The notes beneath the pieces are model-generated. The model saw nothing but the letters and a program-made list of their open reading frames with translations. It had not been told where the DNA came from and did no database searches. A stretch of DNA of 64,000 nt, taken from contig NZ_CP076134.1 in assembly GCF_018736085.1 (NCBI RefSeq), positions 3,916,501 through 3,980,500 of the forward strand, given 5' to 3'. The DNA comes from Bradyrhizobium sediminis (GTDB lineage: Bacteria; Pseudomonadota; Alphaproteobacteria; Rhizobiales; Xanthobacteraceae). The translations under genes and the position numbers were made by a program. Shown here in pieces: positions 46,061 to 55,661 of this stretch (position 1 is the first letter of the stretch; every line of letters starts with the position of its first letter).

Positions 46061-46726
46061 ATGGCCGAACAGGACGAACCGCCTCCCGACAGCAAACTGA
46101 CGCGCAGCAAGCAGCGCTGGGCGCAGGAGGGCCGCTTCCTCACCGGCATGCCTTCCCGTCCCGGGGAACAGCGCCTGCCGCCGGGGCAGCATCTGACCCG
46201 GGACTGGCCGACGCTCGACCTCGGCCTGACCCCGAATATCTCCAGGGAGCGCTGGCGCCTCGACGTCTACGGCGCGGTCGAGAATCCGCTGTTCTGGGAT
46301 TTTGCGGAATTCACCGCGCAGCCGCAGGCGAAATTCGTTTCCGACATCCATTGCGTGACGACCTGGTCGCGTTACGACAACCGGTGGGAGGGGCTTTCGA
46401 CCCGCGATCTGCTCGACGCCTGCCGGCCGCGCGACGAGGCGCGCTTCGTCGTGCTGCATTCCCACGACGGCTACACTACCAATCTCGCGCTGGAGGATCT
46501 CGCCGCCGAGGATGCCCTGCTCGCGCATAGCTGGTCCGACGCGCCGCTGGAAGCCGAACATGGCGGCCCTGTGCGGCTGGTGGTGCCGCATCTCTATTTC
46601 TGGAAAAGCGCGAAGTGGCTGCAGAGCATCGAGTTGCTGGCCGAGGATGCACCTGGCTATTGGGAAGTCCGCGGCTACCACAACCGCGGCGATCCCTGGA
46701 AGGAAGAGCGCTATTCCGGCGACTAG
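46061..46726 (+). CDS. Sulfite-oxidase-like molybdopterin protein
   Basis: 221 residues of the oxidoreductase molybdopterin-binding (YuiH/sulfite oxidase-like) family. The Mo-ligand cysteine is Cys98 in DIHCVTTWSRYDNRWEG; VLHSHDGYTTNLAL and PVRLVVPHLYFWKSAKW are the conserved surroundings. There is no signal peptide and no heme or dimer domain, so it is a short cytoplasmic member. The ATG at 46061 follows GAAGG. It lies 70 bases after the P450 gene and may belong to the same transcript. Substrate unknown. Confidence 0.86.
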   Translation: MAEQDEPPPDSKLTRSKQRWAQEGRFLTGMPSRPGEQRLPPGQHLTRDWPTLDLGLTPNISRERWRLDVYGAVENPLFWDFAEFTAQPQAKFVSDIHCVTTWSRYDNRWEGLSTRDLLDACRPRDEARFVVLHSHDGYTTNLALEDLAAEDALLAHSWSDAPLEAEHGGPVRLVVPHLYFWKSAKWLQSIELLAEDAPGYWEVRGYHNRGDPWKEERYSGD

Positions 46727-46748
46727 TTCGACTGCCAGCGTTCAACGA

Positions 46749-46770
46749 CACCTCTCCCATCGGGAGAGGT
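46749..46770. terminator. Short hairpin after the sulfite-oxidase-like gene
   Basis: cacctctcccatcgggagaggtg: an 8-9 bp stem with a 3-base loop and no T run. It lies 26 bases before the next start codon. Confidence 0.4.
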
Positions 46771-46795
46771 GAAGACCAGCACATGGAGGCCAACC

Positions 46796-48019
46796 GTGCC
46801 GACTGAACGTTTCCAATTCACGAGTGAGGGCGGCCATCAGTTAGCGGCGTCGCTGGATTTGCCGGAAGGAACGCCGCTCGCCTATGCGCTGTTCGCGCAC
46901 TGCTTCACGTGCGGCAAGGACGTGCTGGCCGCCAAGCGCATCGCGGCGGCGCTCGCCGCCAAGGGCATCGCGGTGTTGCGCTTCGACTTCACCGGCCTCG
47001 GCTCCAGCGAGGGCGATTTTGCCAACTCGACCTTCTCCTCGAACGTCGCCGACCTGGTGCGGGCCGCCGACCACCTGCGCGAAACCAGGAAAGCGCCGGC
47101 GATCCTGATCGGCCACAGCCTCGGCGGCGCCGCCATCCTCGCCGCCGCCGGGCAAATTCCCGACGCGAAAGCGGTCGTCACCATCGCAGCACCTTCCGAC
47201 CCCGCCCACGTCACCGGCCTGTTCAGGGATCGCATCGAGGACATCCGCAAGCACGGCAAGGTGGAAGTCCAGCTCGCCGGCCGGCCGTTCCACATCACCA
47301 GCGAGTTTCTCGACGATATCGCCGGGCACAGCCTGATGGCGGAGGTGACGAATTTGCACAAGGCGCTGCTGATCATGCATTCGCCGACCGACGACACCGT
47401 CGGCATCGACAACGCCACGCATATCTTCGTGGCGGCCAGGCATCCCAAGAGTTTTGTTTCGCTGGCGGGCGCCGATCACCTGCTTTCCGGCAAGCGCGAC
47501 GCGTCCTATGTCGCCGGCGTCATCGTCGCCTGGGCGGAACGCTATGTCGATCTCGCCCTGCCCGAGCAGCCTTCCGTTTCAGGCAACACGCCGCGCAGCG
47601 TCGTGGTGCGCGAGACCGGCACCGGCAAGTTCCAGCAGACCATTTCGGTCGGGCCGCATCGGATGGTCGCCGACGAACCCATTGCCGCCGGCGGCGACGA
47701 CACCGGACCGGGACCCTATGATCTCGTGCTGGCCGGCCTTGGCGCCTGCACCTCGATGACCATGCGCATGTATGCCGACCGCAAATCGCTGCCGCTGGAA
47801 CGCGTCACGGTGACGCTGAACCACAGCAAGATTCATGCGGAAGATTGCGCCGAATGCGAGACCAGGGCCGGCATGCTCGACCGGTTCGACCGGGTGATAT
47901 CAATGGAAGGCGCGCTCGACGCCGAGCAGCGCGAGAAATTGATGGAAATCGCCGACAAGTGCCCGGTGCACCGCACCCTCACCTCGGAGATCCGTATCGT
48001 AACATCAGCGGCGGATTGA
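46796..48019 (+). CDS. Alpha/beta hydrolase fused to an OsmC-like domain
   Basis: 407 residues with two domains. Residues 1-255 are a serine hydrolase ([10 protein letters not shown], Ser108; MHSPTDD, Asp about 199; ADHLLSG, His228). Residues 265-405 are an OsmC/Ohr-like domain with the two redox cysteines Cys318 (LGACTSMT) and Cys389 (DKCPVHRTL). OsmC proteins reduce organic hydroperoxides with these cysteines. The fusion may release and detoxify fatty acid hydroperoxides. GTG at 46796 behind GGAGG is the best start. The order with a desaturase downstream fits lipid metabolism. Confidence 0.9.
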   Translation: MPTERFQFTSEGGHQLAASLDLPEGTPLAYALFAHCFTCGKDVLAAKRIAAALAAKGIAVLRFDFTGLGSSEGDFANSTFSSNVADLVRAADHLRETRKAPAILIGHSLGGAAILAAAGQIPDAKAVVTIAAPSDPAHVTGLFRDRIEDIRKHGKVEVQLAGRPFHITSEFLDDIAGHSLMAEVTNLHKALLIMHSPTDDTVGIDNATHIFVAARHPKSFVSLAGADHLLSGKRDASYVAGVIVAWAERYVDLALPEQPSVSGNTPRSVVVRETGTGKFQQTISVGPHRMVADEPIAAGGDDTGPGPYDLVLAGLGACTSMTMRMYADRKSLPLERVTVTLNHSKIHAEDCAECETRAGMLDRFDRVISMEGALDAEQREKLMEIADKCPVHRTLTSEIRIVTSAAD

Positions 48020-48054
48020 CGAACAGTCGAGCGGGCGTATCATCAATTCCATGG

Positions 48055-48156
48055 CCTCGTGGTTCGAAACGCGCGGCGTTGCCGCGCTCCTCACCACGAG
48101 GGTCAGAGACCTCATCCTGAGGAGCATCGCGAAAGCGATGCGTCTCGAAGGATGAA
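48055..48156. repeat. Family C inverted repeat
   Basis: cctcgtggttcgaaacgcgc...ctcctcaccacgagg followed by cctcatcctgagg...cgtctcgaaggatga, between the hydrolase-OsmC and desaturase genes. Confidence 0.75.
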
Positions 48157-48192
48157 GCCCCCGAGCCGAAAATTGCATTGAGAGAACTGCCC

Positions 48193-49146
48193 ATGCCGAT
48201 GGTGGCCCGCGTCGACCCCAAAACGGTCTTTACGCCGGAGGAGTGGAGCCGGCTGACGTCGCGCAGTTCGCCGCGCGGCATGTGGCTGGTGCTCCACGCC
48301 TGGGGCACCATCGCCGCGACCATCGCGCTGGTGATGCTATGGCCGAATCCACTGACCTGGCTGATCGCGGTAATGGTGGTCGGCACCCGCCAGTTGGGCC
48401 TCGCCATCCTGATGCATGAGGCCGCGCATGGCGGACTGCACGGCAACAAGGCGATCAATGAATGGGTCGGGCAATGGCTGTGCGCAGTGCCGGTCGGGGC
48501 CGACCTCGCCAGCTACCGCTCGTATCACTTGCAGCACCACAAGTTCACCCAGCAGCCGGAAGACCCCGACCTCTCGCTGTCGGCGCCGTTTCCGATCACG
48601 AAGGAGAGCTACACTCGCAAGGCGATCCGCGATCTCACCGGGCAAACTTTTGTCAAACAGCGGCTGCCGTTGTTCCTGTCGCTGTTCCGCCGCAAGGACG
48701 GCGACGATAAGGTGTCGCACGAAAGCTTCGTCTCCAGCGGTGCCGACAAGATGGCGCGTTTTCTTGGCGTGAACGCCTTGATGTTCGCGCTGTTCTGGCT
48801 GGCGGGCGCCGGCATCTGGTACTGGGCCGTGTGGGTGGTCGGGATGGCGACCTGGCTGCCGCTGGTGACGCGGATCCGCAACATCGCCGAGCACGCCTGC
48901 ACTTCCACGGGAGAAGACCCGTTCAGCCACGCCCGCACCACGCTCGCGAGTCCGCTCGAGCGGTTACTGATCGCGCCCTATTGGGTGAACTATCACGCCG
49001 AGCACCATCTGTTCATGTACCTGCCGTGCTACCGGCTGCCGGAAGCGCATCGGCTATTGACCGAGAAGGGTCTGATCAAGCGGATGGAAGTGCGCCCCGG
49101 TTATCTCGAGGTGATGCGTCTGGCGACATCACGAGCGCGAGCTTGA
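48193..49146 (+). CDS. Membrane fatty acid desaturase
   Basis: 317 residues of the integral-membrane di-iron desaturase family. Three histidine boxes: HEAAH (75-79), HLQHH (112-116) and HAEHH (268-272). Hydrophobic stretches at about 31-66, 192-225. It introduces a double bond or hydroxyl into a fatty acyl or carotenoid-like chain. A TTG at 48178 is an alternative start; the ATG at 48193 is preferred. The electron donor is not obvious; the ferredoxin 3.7 kb upstream is possible but unproven. Confidence 0.92.
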   Translation: MPMVARVDPKTVFTPEEWSRLTSRSSPRGMWLVLHAWGTIAATIALVMLWPNPLTWLIAVMVVGTRQLGLAILMHEAAHGGLHGNKAINEWVGQWLCAVPVGADLASYRSYHLQHHKFTQQPEDPDLSLSAPFPITKESYTRKAIRDLTGQTFVKQRLPLFLSLFRRKDGDDKVSHESFVSSGADKMARFLGVNALMFALFWLAGAGIWYWAVWVVGMATWLPLVTRIRNIAEHACTSTGEDPFSHARTTLASPLERLLIAPYWVNYHAEHHLFMYLPCYRLPEAHRLLTEKGLIKRMEVRPGYLEVMRLATSRARA

Positions 49147-49155
49147 GCTCGACCA

Positions 49156-50022
49156 ATGTCACTCGTGATTGCCCATGCGTGCGACGACATCGGATTTATG
49201 GTTGGTGACACCCTTCTGAGCCACGAGCGCTTCCAGTTACGTGACGATATCGGCCCCGTGAATGGCGAATTCCACGGCCTGAAAATTCAAGTACTGAACG
49301 GAACGATAGCGGTCGCTTACGCTGGGCATTTTCAATCCGCGTACCGGACCATCTGCGACCTTTACGCAACCCTCAAGCGCACTCCGAGCCTCGATCCTGT
49401 TCAAGGGATCGTCGATAGGCCAAGCCTTGATCAGTGCGAATTTCTCGTCTTGTTAAACGAGTCCCACAAGAAGCAACTGTTTCGGATCGCTGACCACCAG
49501 GCACAACGATGCGAGCGCGCATATATTGGGGACCAAGATGAGTATCATCGATTTTCCGAGATCCGGAGGCCATATGAAGGGCCTCCCGTTCGTCACTCGC
49601 AGAACGCAGAGGGATCAGACGCCGCCGTTCCCGTTACCGAGGGAGAAAAAGAATTCGATGTTGTCTCGAATGCACTGGAAGCGTTGACACGTGAGAGGGT
49701 GGGACGAAAACATCCGACTGTTGGCGCCATCAGCGGTTGTGTCATTCGGGTTGTCGACGCAAGGATCTCAAGAGACCTTGAATACTTACAAGCAGTCGAG
49801 GTTTCTCATTTTCCTTGGGAGCCGCACTCAGGCTATACGCTCCTCGCCTCGAATACGGATCACCGTGGCGTCGGCATCTATTTTCGCTCCGGGCATCGTG
49901 GATTTGTGCTCCCCGTTTGTGGAGACGACACGTGTGTTGCCCTCTCAGAGCCGACACTAGACAGCTTTGTCGCGGCAGCGCGGGACCGGTTTGGAATGCA
50001 TTTGATTGGGGGTACGTGGTAA
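49156..50022 (+). CDS. Protein of unknown function, low-GC orphan
   Basis: 288 residues that I do not recognise as a named family. The first 75 residues (MSLVIAHACDDIGFMVGDTL, then HGLKIQVLNGTIAVAYAG) have the strand-strand-helix look of an Ntn-hydrolase/proteasome-beta-like fold, an impression only. No signal peptide, membrane helix or repeats. Its base composition is clearly lower in GC than its neighbours: one line of this gene (49441-49500) has 29 G/C of 60, while a line of the adjacent desaturase (48781-48840) has 41 of 60. It begins 9 bases after the desaturase stop, with a poor ribosome site. Likely acquired by transfer. Confidence 0.7.
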   Translation: MSLVIAHACDDIGFMVGDTLLSHERFQLRDDIGPVNGEFHGLKIQVLNGTIAVAYAGHFQSAYRTICDLYATLKRTPSLDPVQGIVDRPSLDQCEFLVLLNESHKKQLFRIADHQAQRCERAYIGDQDEYHRFSEIRRPYEGPPVRHSQNAEGSDAAVPVTEGEKEFDVVSNALEALTRERVGRKHPTVGAISGCVIRVVDARISRDLEYLQAVEVSHFPWEPHSGYTLLASNTDHRGVGIYFRSGHRGFVLPVCGDDTCVALSEPTLDSFVAAARDRFGMHLIGGTW

Positions 50023-50074
50023 AAGAGGAGCCGTTACGAACGTCCGGGGCAACTCACCCACGAACTAGAGAACG

Positions 50075-51145
50075 TCAACTCACATCCTGCGCCGGCACCA
50101 GCGGCTGCACGCGTAGCGCGCCGCGCAGGCCCGCTGCCGTCCCTAACAGAATCCCGGCGACTGCGACGAACGACGCCAGCGCCAGCGTCGACAGGCCGGT
50201 CAGGCCTTGCCCGATCGAGCAGCCATAGGCCATCGCGCCGCCCGCGCCCATCAGCGCCGCGCCGGCAATCGAGCGCAGCATGTGGCGCGGCGAATTGAAG
50301 CCTTCCCAATGGAAGCGACGCGTCGCCAGCGCCGTCAGCAGGCTTCCGGCGAACACGCCAGCCACCATGGCGACGCCGAAATTCAGCGTCAGCCCGGTCG
50401 ACAGCATGACGTACTGCACGCCATCGGCGATCGGCGCGATGAAGGTCAGCGACGTCACCGCGGCGGGATTGAAATCGTCGGCGCCGAGAAAGCCGGTCGC
50501 GAACCATCCCGCGGTGGCCAGCAGGCCGACCGCGAGCCCGGCCGCGATCTGCCCCCAGGCGCGCTGGAACGGCGCATGCGCGAACGCAAAGATGATCAGG
50601 GCGCCTGAGATGGCGGACGCCGCCAGCATGCGGGCGAACGTCTCGCTGAGGCCAAACGCCGACAGCAGCGCCGGCAACGAGATGATCTTCGGCGCGGTCT
50701 GCGACATCTGCAGCACCGCGACGCGGGGCGGCGCGATCAGGCCTTTCAGCGTCATCTGTGCGGCGATGCCGAGCACGATCACCACCACGAACGAACGCAG
50801 ATTGCCGCGCCCGAGCAGCACCAGCGCGCGCGAGCCGCAGCCGTTCGACAGCACCATGCCGTAACCGAACAGCAAACCGCCGGCGAACATCAGCGGCGCC
50901 GAGAACGACGGCTGCAGATAGATCGTCTTGCCGAGATCGACGACGCCGCCGGCGGCGAGAAGCTGCGTTGCCGCGATCGCGACGCCGAGCGCCAGCGCGT
51001 AGGTCCGGACCAGGCGGCTGTCGCCGTCGGCCCACCAGCCGCGCAGGCTACTGAGCAGACAGAAGCCGCTCAACAGGCCGACCGCGCCATAGGCGAGACC
51101 GATCGCGAGGCCGCTCACCACGACAATATTGTCCACGCCCTGCAC
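50075..51145 (-). CDS. YeeE/YedE-family transporter (thiosulfate/sulfur import type)
   Basis: About 356 residues with roughly nine hydrophobic helices. The two family signatures are present as repeats: LSNGCGSRALVLLGRGN (about 91-107) and AYGCSIGQGLTGLSTLAL (about 310-327). In the thiosulfate transporter TsuA the Cys of each C-G/S motif lines the path. It may import thiosulfate or another sulfur compound. GTG at 51145 with AAGGGAAAA is preferred; a further GTG at 51187 would add 14 residues. Alone on this strand. Confidence 0.87.
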   Translation of the reverse strand: MQGVDNIVVVSGLAIGLAYGAVGLLSGFCLLSSLRGWWADGDSRLVRTYALALGVAIAATQLLAAGGVVDLGKTIYLQPSFSAPLMFAGGLLFGYGMVLSNGCGSRALVLLGRGNLRSFVVVIVLGIAAQMTLKGLIAPPRVAVLQMSQTAPKIISLPALLSAFGLSETFARMLAASAISGALIIFAFAHAPFQRAWGQIAAGLAVGLLATAGWFATGFLGADDFNPAAVTSLTFIAPIADGVQYVMLSTGLTLNFGVAMVAGVFAGSLLTALATRRFHWEGFNSPRHMLRSIAGAALMGAGGAMAYGCSIGQGLTGLSTLALASFVAVAGILLGTAAGLRGALRVQPLVPAQDVS

Positions 51146-51374
51146 TGGATTTTTCCCTTGGCTTTCGCGGCCAAAGATGGCCGGCACGGCTCAATTAAGC
51201 TGCAAAATCAGCCGTGCTATAGCGTCCGCCGCATGGGCCAGTCCACGGCTTGCAAACACAAAGAATGAAGCTGTCGCGTACCTCGCCACAGGGAGAATAA
51301 AACCTTCGCTCTCAATCGAAATGCGAATGGTTTCGTCCCCGCTGCGGAAGCGCGAAATGAAGGGATCGGATAGC

Positions 51375-52400
51375 TTATGCCGGCCGCAGGATAACGCGGT
51401 CGCGCGAGGAGCCGGCCACCGCGACATAGGCGGCCTTCGCCTGTTCCAGCGGATAGATCGCACTCGGCAAAATCGGGAACGGCTTCAGATGCCCGCTGGC
51501 GAAACCGGGACCGAGCTCCCGCAGCACCGCCCCGGTCGCGATCGATGACAGCGCCAGCGTATCGATGCCGACATAGGTGTGCTGGCCGCGATAGAACTCG
51601 AGGATGTTGAACTGCACGATGCGGTCGACCGCGGCGATCAGTATCTGGCGTCCGCGCAAGGCCAGCGATTTGTGCGCCGCCTGGAAATAGGGATCGCCGA
51701 CGGTGTTGAAGACGATGTCGGCGCCCTTGCCCTCCGTCAGCTCGCGGACGCGCGCGGCAACGTCGCTTGCGGAAGCGTCGATCACTTCGACCTTGCCGTT
51801 GGCGTGGCCTTCGTACGGTTCGCTCTTGCGTACCACGCCGATCACATCGGCGCCGTGCCAGCTCGCGATCTGCACTGCGGCCTGGCCGACCTTGCCGTTG
51901 ACGCCCATCACCAGCACTGTATCGCCCTGCTTCGGCATGCCGGCGCGGCGAAAGCCTTCGATCGCGGTGACGAAGGGTACGCCGATCCCGGCCGCCTCCT
52001 CCCACGAGATATTGCGGGGCTTGTCGACCACGGCCTCGGTTTCCACCTGGAGATGCGTGGCATGGGTGCCGTCGCGCCGGATCCCGAGATCGCCCGAGGA
52101 GCCGAATACTTCGCGCCCGATCCAGTCGGCCGGCCCGTCGATCACAACGCCGGCGTAATCGCGGCCGGGCGTGCGCGGAAACACCGCGTAAGCCATCAGG
52201 CCGGTAGCGGCCTTCACGTCGGAGGGATTGACCGCCGCCGCCTTGACCTCGATCAGCAGCTCGTTCAAGGCCCGCGACAGCGTACGCTGCTCGACCACCG
52301 GCGCCAGCGAGGCCGGATTGTCCGCCTTCGCCAGCAGCCGCACGCAGCGCGCCTCGACGGCAACCGGCGGGCCATTTGGTTTTGGGGGGGCGGGTATCAT
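51375..52400 (-). CDS. Zinc-independent MDR oxidoreductase (quinone oxidoreductase-like)
   Basis: 341 residues of the medium-chain dehydrogenase/reductase superfamily. AAAVNPSDVKAATG (about 54-67) and PGRDYAGVV (78-86) are the QOR/enoyl reductase hallmarks; the NADPH fold reads VLVMGVNGKVGQAAVQIA near 164-181. No structural or catalytic zinc cysteine set is seen, so it is a quinone oxidoreductase/crotonyl reductase-like member. Start ATG 52400 behind GGGAAGACC; a longer upstream frame is not supported. Divergent from paaI. Substrate unknown. Confidence 0.87.
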   Translation of the reverse strand: MIPAPPKPNGPPVAVEARCVRLLAKADNPASLAPVVEQRTLSRALNELLIEVKAAAVNPSDVKAATGLMAYAVFPRTPGRDYAGVVIDGPADWIGREVFGSSGDLGIRRDGTHATHLQVETEAVVDKPRNISWEEAAGIGVPFVTAIEGFRRAGMPKQGDTVLVMGVNGKVGQAAVQIASWHGADVIGVVRKSEPYEGHANGKVEVIDASASDVAARVRELTEGKGADIVFNTVGDPYFQAAHKSLALRGRQILIAAVDRIVQFNILEFYRGQHTYVGIDTLALSSIATGAVLRELGPGFASGHLKPFPILPSAIYPLEQAKAAYVAVAGSSRDRVILRPA

Positions 52401-52593
52401 GGGTCTTCCCGATTTGTGGCGATTTCCAGCGATTTGACGCCCGCAGGGATCGTTGACACCATGGTGGCTTCGCATCATGACTAACCGACTGATCGCTGAG
52501 TTCAAGAGGCTTGTTGCAACAGGCCCGCAGCGGCCTTGAACCGGCCTTGGGGAGAACGCTCTTGCATCCGATCCTGCTCGCGGGGAACCCGCA

Positions 52594-53058
52594 GTGAACG
52601 TCAAGGCCACGCTGTCGCCGGACGATCTCGCGCGCGCCTGCGCGGACGCGATGTGGAAGGAAGACGACGCCAGCCAGGGTCTCGGCATGGAGATTCTGCG
52701 GATCAGGGCCGGCGAAGCCGTCATGTCGATGACGGTCAAGCCGCATATGGTCAACGGCCACGGCATCGCCCATGGCGGCTTCATTTTCCTGCTGGCGGAT
52801 TCGACCTTCGCCTTTGCCTGCAACTCCCACAACGAGCGCGCCGTGGCGGCGCAGTGCAACATCACCTTCATCCGGCCGGGCAAGCTCGGCGACCGGCTGG
52901 TGGCGACAGCGCGGGAGATCTCGCGAACCGGCCGTTCCGGGATCTACGACGTGCGCGTCACCGTCGATGACACAGCGATTGCCGAGTTGCGCGGCCATTC
53001 CCGCACCATCGGCGGCGCCTGGGTGCCGGCCGCCGCCACGGACGCCAAGGCGCGATAG
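52594..53058 (+). CDS. paaI: Hydroxyphenylacetyl-CoA thioesterase
   Basis: 154-residue hotdog-fold thioesterase. The family motif GHGIAHGGFIFLLADSTFAF (55-74) contains the catalytic Asp and the Gly-Gly helix start. PaaI removes CoA from dead-end ring-hydroxylated or other aromatic CoA esters and frees trapped CoA. It starts with GTG and is 49 bases upstream of paaK, so these two genes form a small operon convergent with paaABCDE. Confidence 0.92.
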   Translation: MNVKATLSPDDLARACADAMWKEDDASQGLGMEILRIRAGEAVMSMTVKPHMVNGHGIAHGGFIFLLADSTFAFACNSHNERAVAAQCNITFIRPGKLGDRLVATAREISRTGRSGIYDVRVTVDDTAIAELRGHSRTIGGAWVPAAATDAKAR

Positions 53059-53107
53059 AGCGCCGATTTCAGGAAACCTGCCAGGCACAACTCCCAGGAA
53101 CAATTCG

Positions 53108-54436
53108 ATGGCTTCGACGAACCTTCAATCCAGGGGAAGTTATAGCGCCGAGCTGGACCAGGCCGAGCGGGCATCGCGCGACGAGATCACCGCGCTGCAG
53201 ACCGGGCGCATGGCGTGGTCGCTGGCGCATGCCTACGATAATGTCGCGCATTACAGACGCGCCTTCGACGAGGCCGGGGTGAAGCCGGCCGATTTCCGGC
53301 AATTGTCGGACTTGAAGAATTTCCCGTTCACGGTGAAGACCGACCTGCGCGACAATTACCCGTTCAACATGTTTGCGGTACCGCGCGAGAAACTGGTCCG
53401 CGTCCACGCCTCATCCGGCACCACGGGCAAGCCGATCGTAGTCGGCTATACCCAGGCCGACATCGACATGTGGGCGGACGTGATGGCGCGCTCGATCCGC
53501 GCCGCGGGCGGCCGCAGCGGCATGATCATCCACAACGCCTATGGCTATGGCCTGTTCACCGGCGGCCTTGGCGTGCACTACGGCGCGGAAAAACTCGGCT
53601 GTACCGTGGTGCCGGTGTCCGGCGGCATGACCGAACGGCAGGTGCAGCTGATCAACGATTTCCGGCCCGACATCATCACGGTGACGCCGAGCTACATGCT
53701 TGCGATCCTGGACGAGTTCAAGCGCCAGGGACTCGACCCGCGCAAGTCATCCCTGAAGATCGGGATTTTCGGTGCCGAGCCCTGGACCAATGCGATGCGC
53801 ACCGAGATCGAGCAGTCGTTCGACATGGATGCCACCGACATCTACGGACTGTCCGAGGTGATCGGCCCCGGCGTGGCGCAGGAATGCATCGAGACCAAGG
53901 ACGGCCTGCACATCTGGGAGGATCATTTCTACCCGGAAGTGATCGACCCGGAGACCGGCGCGGTATTGCCCGACGGCGAAAAGGGCGAACTGGTTTTCAC
54001 TTCGCTGACCAAGCAAGCGTTCCCGATCATCCGCTATCGCACCCGTGACCTGACCCGGCTGCTGCCGGGCACGGCGCGGCCGGGCATGCGGCGGATGGAG
54101 AAGGTCACCGGGCGCTCCGACGACATGATCATCCTGCGCGGCGTCAATGTGTTCCCGACCCAGATCGAGGAAGTGCTGCTCGGCACCGACTGGTGCGGCG
54201 GCCACTTCATCATCGAACTGACCCGCGAAGGACGCATGGACGAGATGACGGTGGTGGCGGAGGCGCGGCCGGAACTCTGGGACGAGAGCGGGCTGGTCGA
54301 GCACACCGAGCGCGTCACCGCCTATATCAAGAACACCATCGGCATCACCGCCCGGATCCGCGCCGTGCCGCCGGAGACGCTGGAGCGCTCGCTCGGCAAG
54401 GCCAGGCGCGTGTTCGACAAGCGGCCGAAGGATTAG
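53108..54436 (+). CDS. paaK: Phenylacetate-CoA ligase
   Basis: 442 residues; activates phenylacetate to phenylacetyl-CoA, the first step of the pathway. The P-loop-like VHASSGTTGKPIVVGYT (96-112), IYGLSEVIGPGVAQECIE and SDDMIILRGVNVFPTQIE (about 337-354) are PaaK-specific; the enzyme lacks the longer N-terminal domain of fatty acyl ligases. Start ATG 53108 behind AGGAACAA. Confidence 0.96.
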   Translation: MASTNLQSRGSYSAELDQAERASRDEITALQTGRMAWSLAHAYDNVAHYRRAFDEAGVKPADFRQLSDLKNFPFTVKTDLRDNYPFNMFAVPREKLVRVHASSGTTGKPIVVGYTQADIDMWADVMARSIRAAGGRSGMIIHNAYGYGLFTGGLGVHYGAEKLGCTVVPVSGGMTERQVQLINDFRPDIITVTPSYMLAILDEFKRQGLDPRKSSLKIGIFGAEPWTNAMRTEIEQSFDMDATDIYGLSEVIGPGVAQECIETKDGLHIWEDHFYPEVIDPETGAVLPDGEKGELVFTSLTKQAFPIIRYRTRDLTRLLPGTARPGMRRMEKVTGRSDDMIILRGVNVFPTQIEEVLLGTDWCGGHFIIELTREGRMDEMTVVAEARPELWDESGLVEHTERVTAYIKNTIGITARIRAVPPETLERSLGKARRVFDKRPKD

Positions 54437-54449
54437 TCCACCCACCGCC

Positions 54450-54543
54450 GTCATTCCGGGGCAGCCCGCAGGGCTGAATCCGGAATCTCGCGGCAATAAC
54501 TTCCGGATTCCGGGTTCGCGCTAACGCGCGCCCCGGAATGACG
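54450..54543. repeat. Family E inverted repeat
   Basis: gtcattccggggcagcccgcaggg, an inner pair ccggaatctcgcgg / ttccggattccggg, and ccccggaatgacgg. It sits between the convergent paaK and paaE genes, where it may separate the transcripts. Confidence 0.75.
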
Positions 54544-54557
54544 GGGATGAGCACACG

Positions 54558-55661
54558 CTAAACGTGATCGTAATCCACCACGACCTTGTCCGTGGTCGGC
54601 CGCGCCTGGCAGGTGAGGATGAACCCTGCCTCGAGCTCCCACGGCTCCAGCGAGTAATTCACTGCCATCTCGGCCTTGCCCTCGACCAGCTTGGCGCGGC
54701 AGGTCGAGCACATGCCGCCCTTGCAGGCGAACGGCAGGTCCACGCCGCCGCGCAAGGCGGCGTCGAGAATGGCCTCGCCTTCGGCGACCGGCACCTCGCG
54801 GCGCTTGCCGTCGATGATGAGTGCAGCATGGGCCTTCGGCGGCGCGCTCGCCGGCACCACCGTCTTGGGACGCGGCTTGCCGCCGAGTCCGGAGACGAAA
54901 CGCTCGACGTGGATGCGGTCGGCTGAAATGCCGATGTCGCGGCAGGTCGCCTCGACATCCTCGCTCATGCCGGTGGGACCGCAGATGAAGACGTGATCGA
55001 CCGACGCCGCCGGGACCAGCGAACGCAGCAGCACCCTCACCTTGTCGCCGTCGAGCCGGCCGTGCAGGATCGGGATGTCCTGCTCTTCGCCCGAGATCAC
55101 ATGGAACACCGATAGCCGCTGCAGATAGCGATCTTTCAGCTCCTCCAGCGCCTCGCGAAACAACATGCCTGATGTCGAGCGGTTGCCGTAGAACAGAAAG
55201 AAGCGGCTGTCCGGTTCGCGCGCCAGCACGCCCTTGACGATGGAGAGGATCGGCGTGATGCCGGAGCCGGCGGCGAAGCCGACATAGACCCGTGCCTCGC
55301 CGGGCGCCGGCGCCACGCCGAAGCGGCCGGTCGGGGTCATGACATCGAGCTCGTCACCGGCCTTCAATTCGTCGGCGGCCCAACTCGAGAACGCGCCGCC
55401 GTCGACCTTCTTCACCGCGATGCGCAGTTCGCCGTCGTCGGGCCCCGAGCAGATCGAATAGGAGCGGCGCACCTCCTCGCCGTCCATCGTCGTGCGCAAG
55501 GTCAGATACTGGCCCGGTGAAAAGCTGTAATCGCCGGCGAGCTCCTTCGGAATCGCAAAGGTCAGCGACACCGCATCCGGCGATTCACGGCGCAGATCGT
55601 CGACGGCGAGACGGTGAAAACGGGGTGCGTGGGACAATGACGCCTCAACGATCAGTGACAT
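54558..55661 (-). CDS. paaE: Phenylacetyl-CoA epoxidase, reductase subunit
   Basis: 367 residues. A ferredoxin-NADP reductase module (RSYSICSGPDDGEL at 65-78, FAAGSGITPILSIV near 128-141) is followed by a plant-type [2Fe-2S] domain (FACKGGMCSTCRAKL with a later LTCQ, four Cys). It supplies electrons to the di-iron epoxidase PaaA. The ATG at 55661 overlaps the paaD stop by ten bases. Last gene of the paaABCDE operon. Confidence 0.96.
   Translation of the reverse strand: MSLIVEASLSHAPRFHRLAVDDLRRESPDAVSLTFAIPKELAGDYSFSPGQYLTLRTTMDGEEVRRSYSICSGPDDGELRIAVKKVDGGAFSSWAADELKAGDELDVMTPTGRFGVAPAPGEARVYVGFAAGSGITPILSIVKGVLAREPDSRFFLFYGNRSTSGMLFREALEELKDRYLQRLSVFHVISGEEQDIPILHGRLDGDKVRVLLRSLVPAASVDHVFICGPTGMSEDVEATCRDIGISADRIHVERFVSGLGGKPRPKTVVPASAPPKAHAALIIDGKRREVPVAEGEAILDAALRGGVDLPFACKGGMCSTCRAKLVEGKAEMAVNYSLEPWELEAGFILTCQARPTTDKVVVDYDHV

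Noticed and set aside
49156..50022. Phage or toxin gene
   Set aside because: No phage, antitoxin or integrase gene is next to it and no toxin motif is visible; it is left as unknown.
51217..53103. Long open frame of 628 codons on the minus strand
   Set aside because: It crosses the quinone-oxidoreductase-like gene and the antisense of paaI in a frame with no family motif; the real genes in other frames are well supported.
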